NCBI GenBank assembly: GCA_031255955.1
Contig: JAIRRO010000041.1
Coordinates: 1-16,716 of the forward strand
From: Oscillospiraceae bacterium
Lineage (GTDB): Bacteria; Bacillota; Clostridia; Oscillospirales; Oscillospiraceae
Reading direction: 5' to 3'
DNA length: 16,716 nucleotides
Positions 14,313 through 16,716 of this stretch are shown here, piece after piece (the stretch's first letter is position 1; each line of letters opens with the position of its first letter). The notes under the pieces were generated by a model that saw nothing but the letters and a program-made list of their open reading frames with translations, searched no databases and was not told the DNA's origin. A program made the translations under genes and the position numbers.

Positions 14313-15482
14313 ATGAAGTATGTTAGCGCCGCCGTGTTTTGTGCCGTACTGCTGGCGTTTGTGGTGGGCGTCACGGTGTTCCCGCGCGATACGCGCACGG
14401 TTGAAAACGAAAACCGTTCGTTTAACCGCTTGCCGGAGCTTAGCGTAAAGGGCGTTCTTGCCGGGAGCTTTGCGGAGGGCGTCGAGCCGTGGATTTCCGA
14501 CCGCGTCGTCCGCCGCGCCGATTTTATCTCTGTCGCGCTCGCGGTGTCAAACGGCTATGGCGCGCCCCCGCCGTCATACGCGCAGCGGCAGCCCGGAGAA
14601 CCGGAGGGCTTCGGGCGCGTCCGCGACCCGCTGCTGGTGTTTGACGATAGATTGATGAGAATTTTCAGCCTCAATTCTCATCTCGCAGCGGAATACGTCG
14701 CGGTGATAAACGAATATCGGGCGGCGCTGCCGGAAAATGTCCGCATATTTTCCCTGCTGCCGCCGACGCAGATAGAATTCACGCCTGAGCGCTACCGCGA
14801 CATATCAGATTCAGAGCGCGACGCCATTGCGGCGGTGTATAAATCCCTCGATGACGGCGTGATACCCGTGGACGCCTATTCGGAAATAGCGGCTCATCGC
14901 GACGAATATCTCTACTTTCGCACGGATCACCACTGGACGGCGCTGGGCGCGTACTACGCCTACAGGGCATTTTCTGCCGCCGCCGGGTTTGAGCCGAAAG
15001 CGCTATCGGAATACGAGGAAACGGCGATGCCGGATTTCCTCGGCTTCTATTTCAATATGGAGCCGTCCGAGCGGCTGCGCGCGCAGCCGGACCCGATTTA
15101 GTATTACAGATATGGCGGCGCGCTCACCACAACGCCCGCGCTGCTTCATCCGCCGGGGAGCGAGCAAAAGGCAGCCTACAGCGTTTTCCTCGGCGGCGAC
15201 TATCCGATACTGCGGATTGCGACATCGATACAAAACGGGAAAACAGCGGTGATAATCAAGGATTCCTTTGCCAACGCGTTTATTCCGTGGCTCGCGCCGC
15301 ATTATGAAAATATCATCGTCATCGACCCGCGGCACTTCGACGGCTCGGCAATCGACGTGATAAACGAATATGAATCCGCCGATTTGATTTTTCTTGACAC
15401 AGCCTTGATTTCAGAGGTATCGGAATATATAGAGCAGCTCACGGCGGCGCTCGGGACGCGGCAGGAAGGGGGCGGCGAATGA
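14313..15482 (+). pseudogene. DHHW-family acyltransferase partner, copy 1, interrupted by in-frame TAG
   Basis: An SGNH/AlgX-like protein of the DHHW family that works outside the membrane with the MBOAT enzyme. It has an N-terminal membrane anchor or signal (residues 4-24), a short Pro-rich linker (84-100) and the motif FRTDHHWTALG (202-212, Asp205-His206-His207-Trp208). A TAG at 15099-15101 stops translation after 262 residues. The same frame continues intact to TGA at 15482, giving 389 positions, and keeps matching copy 2, including the serine motif IKDSFANAF (Ser318). The shortened product would have DHHW but lack the serine block, so it is probably inactive unless TAG is read through. 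A strong Shine-Dalgarno (GGGGGGTGG) lies before the ATG at 14313. Alternatives are a recent nonsense mutation, a sequencing error or a functional split. Confidence 0.85.
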
Positions 15483-16716
15483 ATATGAAAAAAGTAAGCG
15501 CCGCCGTGTTCTGCGCCGTGCTGCTGGCGTTTGTTGTGAGCGTCACAGTGTTCCCGCGCGATATGCGCACTATTGAAAACGAAAACCGTTCGTTTAATCG
15601 CTTGCCGGAGCTAAGCGTAAAGAGTGTTTTCACGGGGAGCTTTGCGGAGGGCATCGAGCCGTGGATTTCCGACCGCGTCGTCCGCCGCGCCGATTTTATC
15701 TCCGTCGCGCTTGCGGTGTCAAACGGCTACGGCGTCCCGGCGCCTGTTCCGTCAACGCCAGCTCCCACGCCGACACCGATACTGACACCTGTACCGACGC
15801 CTGTTGTGCCTGACTCCGCCTCCACGGCAATACCACCCACGCCTACCAATGCCGCGCCGACGCCCGCAACGCCGCAGCCGACGCCATTCGGCAGACCGCG
15901 CCCGAAGCCGCGTCCGGAGCGCGAGCTGCAGCCCTCCACCGACCCCGAAGACTCAGCGCAGCTCGGCGCGGGGCGCGTAAAGGGTCCGATGCTCGTCTTT
16001 GACGACAGATTAGTAGAGCTTTTCGGCTACAGCAAGCGCGCGGCTGAGCGATACGCCGAGGTGATAAACGAATATCGCGAGGCTCTGCCGGAGAATGTCC
16101 GTGTGTTTTCGATTCTCGTACCGACGCAAATAGAATTTATGCCGGAGCCGTACAGCGAAACCTCGGATTCCGCGCTGGACGCGATAAACACCGTGTACGA
16201 AGCGCTCGCGGAGGGCGTGACGCCCGTGGACGCCTATTCGGAAATAGAGGCGCACCGCGACGAATATATCTACTTTCGCACGGATCATCACTGGACGGCG
16301 CTGGGCGCGTACTACGCCTACAGGGCGTTTTCAACCGCCGCCGGGTTTGAGCCGAAGGCGTTATCGGAATACGAGGAAACGGCGATACCGGGATTTTTGG
16401 GGTATCTCTACAATATGTCGCCCTCGCAATCGATAAAAGAAAAGCCCGACACGATATTCTGCTACAGCTATAAGGGCGAGCTGGAAACCTCCCCGCGGCT
16501 GCTTTATCCGCCGAGCGGAAACGGCAAGGCGCTGTACAGCGTGTTTATCGGCGGCGACCACCCGATATTGCGGATTTCAACATCCGTGAAAAACGGAAAA
16601 ACAGCGGTGGTGATAAAGGATTCCTTTGCAAACGCGTTTGTGCCGTGGCTCGCGCCGCACTATGAGAATATCATCGTCCTCGACGCGCGGCATTTTGACG
16701 GCTCGGCGGTTGCCGT
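15479..16716 (+). CDS. DHHW-family acyltransferase partner, copy 2, intact but cut by window end
   Basis: 412 complete codons are visible with no stop before the right edge. The start ATG overlaps the TGA of copy 1 (ATGA) and has GGAAGGGGG 6 nt upstream. Residues 4-24 form a membrane anchor or uncleaved signal. Residues 25-85 are nearly identical to copy 1. A Pro/Thr/Ala-rich linker (86-150) with many TP and PTP units follows, much longer than in copy 1 and ending in an Arg/Pro stretch (GRPRPKPRPERE). The catalytic part has FRTDHHWTALG (Asp269-His270-His271-Trp272) and IKDSFANAF (Ser382), the likely triad elements of an SGNH-type acyl transferase. It probably accepts an acyl group delivered by the MBOAT protein and transfers it to an extracellular glycan. 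About 40 C-terminal residues are missing, judging by copy 1. Confidence 0.88.
   Translation, partial: MNMKKVSAAVFCAVLLAFVVSVTVFPRDMRTIENENRSFNRLPELSVKSVFTGSFAEGIEPWISDRVVRRADFISVALAVSNGYGVPAPVPSTPAPTPTPILTPVPTPVVPDSASTAIPPTPTNAAPTPATPQPTPFGRPRPKPRPERELQPSTDPEDSAQLGAGRVKGPMLVFDDRLVELFGYSKRAAERYAEVINEYREALPENVRVFSILVPTQIEFMPEPYSETSDSALDAINTVYEALAEGVTPVDAYSEIEAHRDEYIYFRTDHHWTALGAYYAYRAFSTAAGFEPKALSEYEETAIPGFLGYLYNMSPSQSIKEKPDTIFCYSYKGELETSPRLLYPPSGNGKALYSVFIGGDHPILRISTSVKNGKTAVVIKDSFANAFVPWLAPHYENIIVLDARHFDGSAVA

Larger units (their letters stand above)
14313..16716 (+). repeat. Tandem gene duplication of the DHHW gene
   Basis: Unit 1 is 14313-15482 and unit 2 is 15479 to beyond the edge. The first 250 bases and the DHHW block (14869-15030 versus 16225-16386) are close to identical at DNA level, with long exact runs. 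The linker region (about 14560-14630 versus 15735-15990) differs in length and sequence. This points to fairly recent duplication followed by linker expansion or loss. Confidence 0.85.

Noticed and set aside
15099..15101. Genome-wide reassignment of TAG as a sense codon
   Set aside because: The c subunit gene ends with TAG at its normal length, so TAG works as a stop here. This does not exclude local readthrough.

Overview
The window looks like a chromosomal segment of a GC-rich, anaerobic-type Firmicute (class Clostridia, plausibly an uncultured gut or rumen lineage). The grounds are Gram-positive style Shine-Dalgarno sites, sigma-A type promoters, an HPr with both His15 and Ser46, an S-layer-homology (SLH) surface protein, and an MBOAT/DHHW acyltransferase pair. 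No rRNA, tRNA, CRISPR array, insertion sequence or phage gene was seen, and species-level placement is not possible from what I can read.

Layout. (1) Bases 1-110, minus strand: the signal-peptide end of a secreted protein that runs off the left edge. (2) 167-2206, minus strand: a sensor kinase / OmpR-type regulator pair closed by an intrinsic terminator. (3) 2361-8425, plus strand, divergent from the kinase: an F-type ATP synthase operon in the order atpI-like, atpB, atpE, atpF, atpA, atpG, atpD, with overlaps or short gaps. (4) 8448-9863, minus strand, convergent: pyrB and ptsH (HPr), with a sigma-A promoter and a terminator after ptsH. (5) 10116-16716, plus strand: a cell-surface set made of an SLH-anchored phosphodiester glycosidase, an MBOAT O-acyltransferase, and two tandem DHHW (SGNH/AlgX-like) acyltransferase partners. 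The first DHHW gene is interrupted by an in-frame TAG and the second runs off the right edge.

The most unusual system is the ATP synthase. There is no separate delta gene. A stretch resembling only the C-terminal domain of delta (OSCP) is fused in frame to the N-terminus of alpha. No epsilon gene follows beta. The c subunit has lost most of the glycines of its helix-packing motif and two residues used for Na+ binding. The a subunit carries about 80 extra N-terminal residues with two predicted membrane helices, and beta carries about 37 extra N-terminal residues. Together these suggest a rebuilt peripheral stalk and rotor, probably proton-coupled, unless the missing parts are encoded elsewhere.

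Other notable points: PyrB carries a C-terminal zinc ribbon like that of PyrI but no PyrI allosteric domain. Five GGAT units lie about 10 bp apart just upstream of the pyrB start. The DHHW gene has been tandemly duplicated, with a fast-changing Pro/Thr linker and a stop codon that separates the DHHW motif from the catalytic serine in copy 1. All calls come from reading sequence and recalled family motifs; no database search was run.
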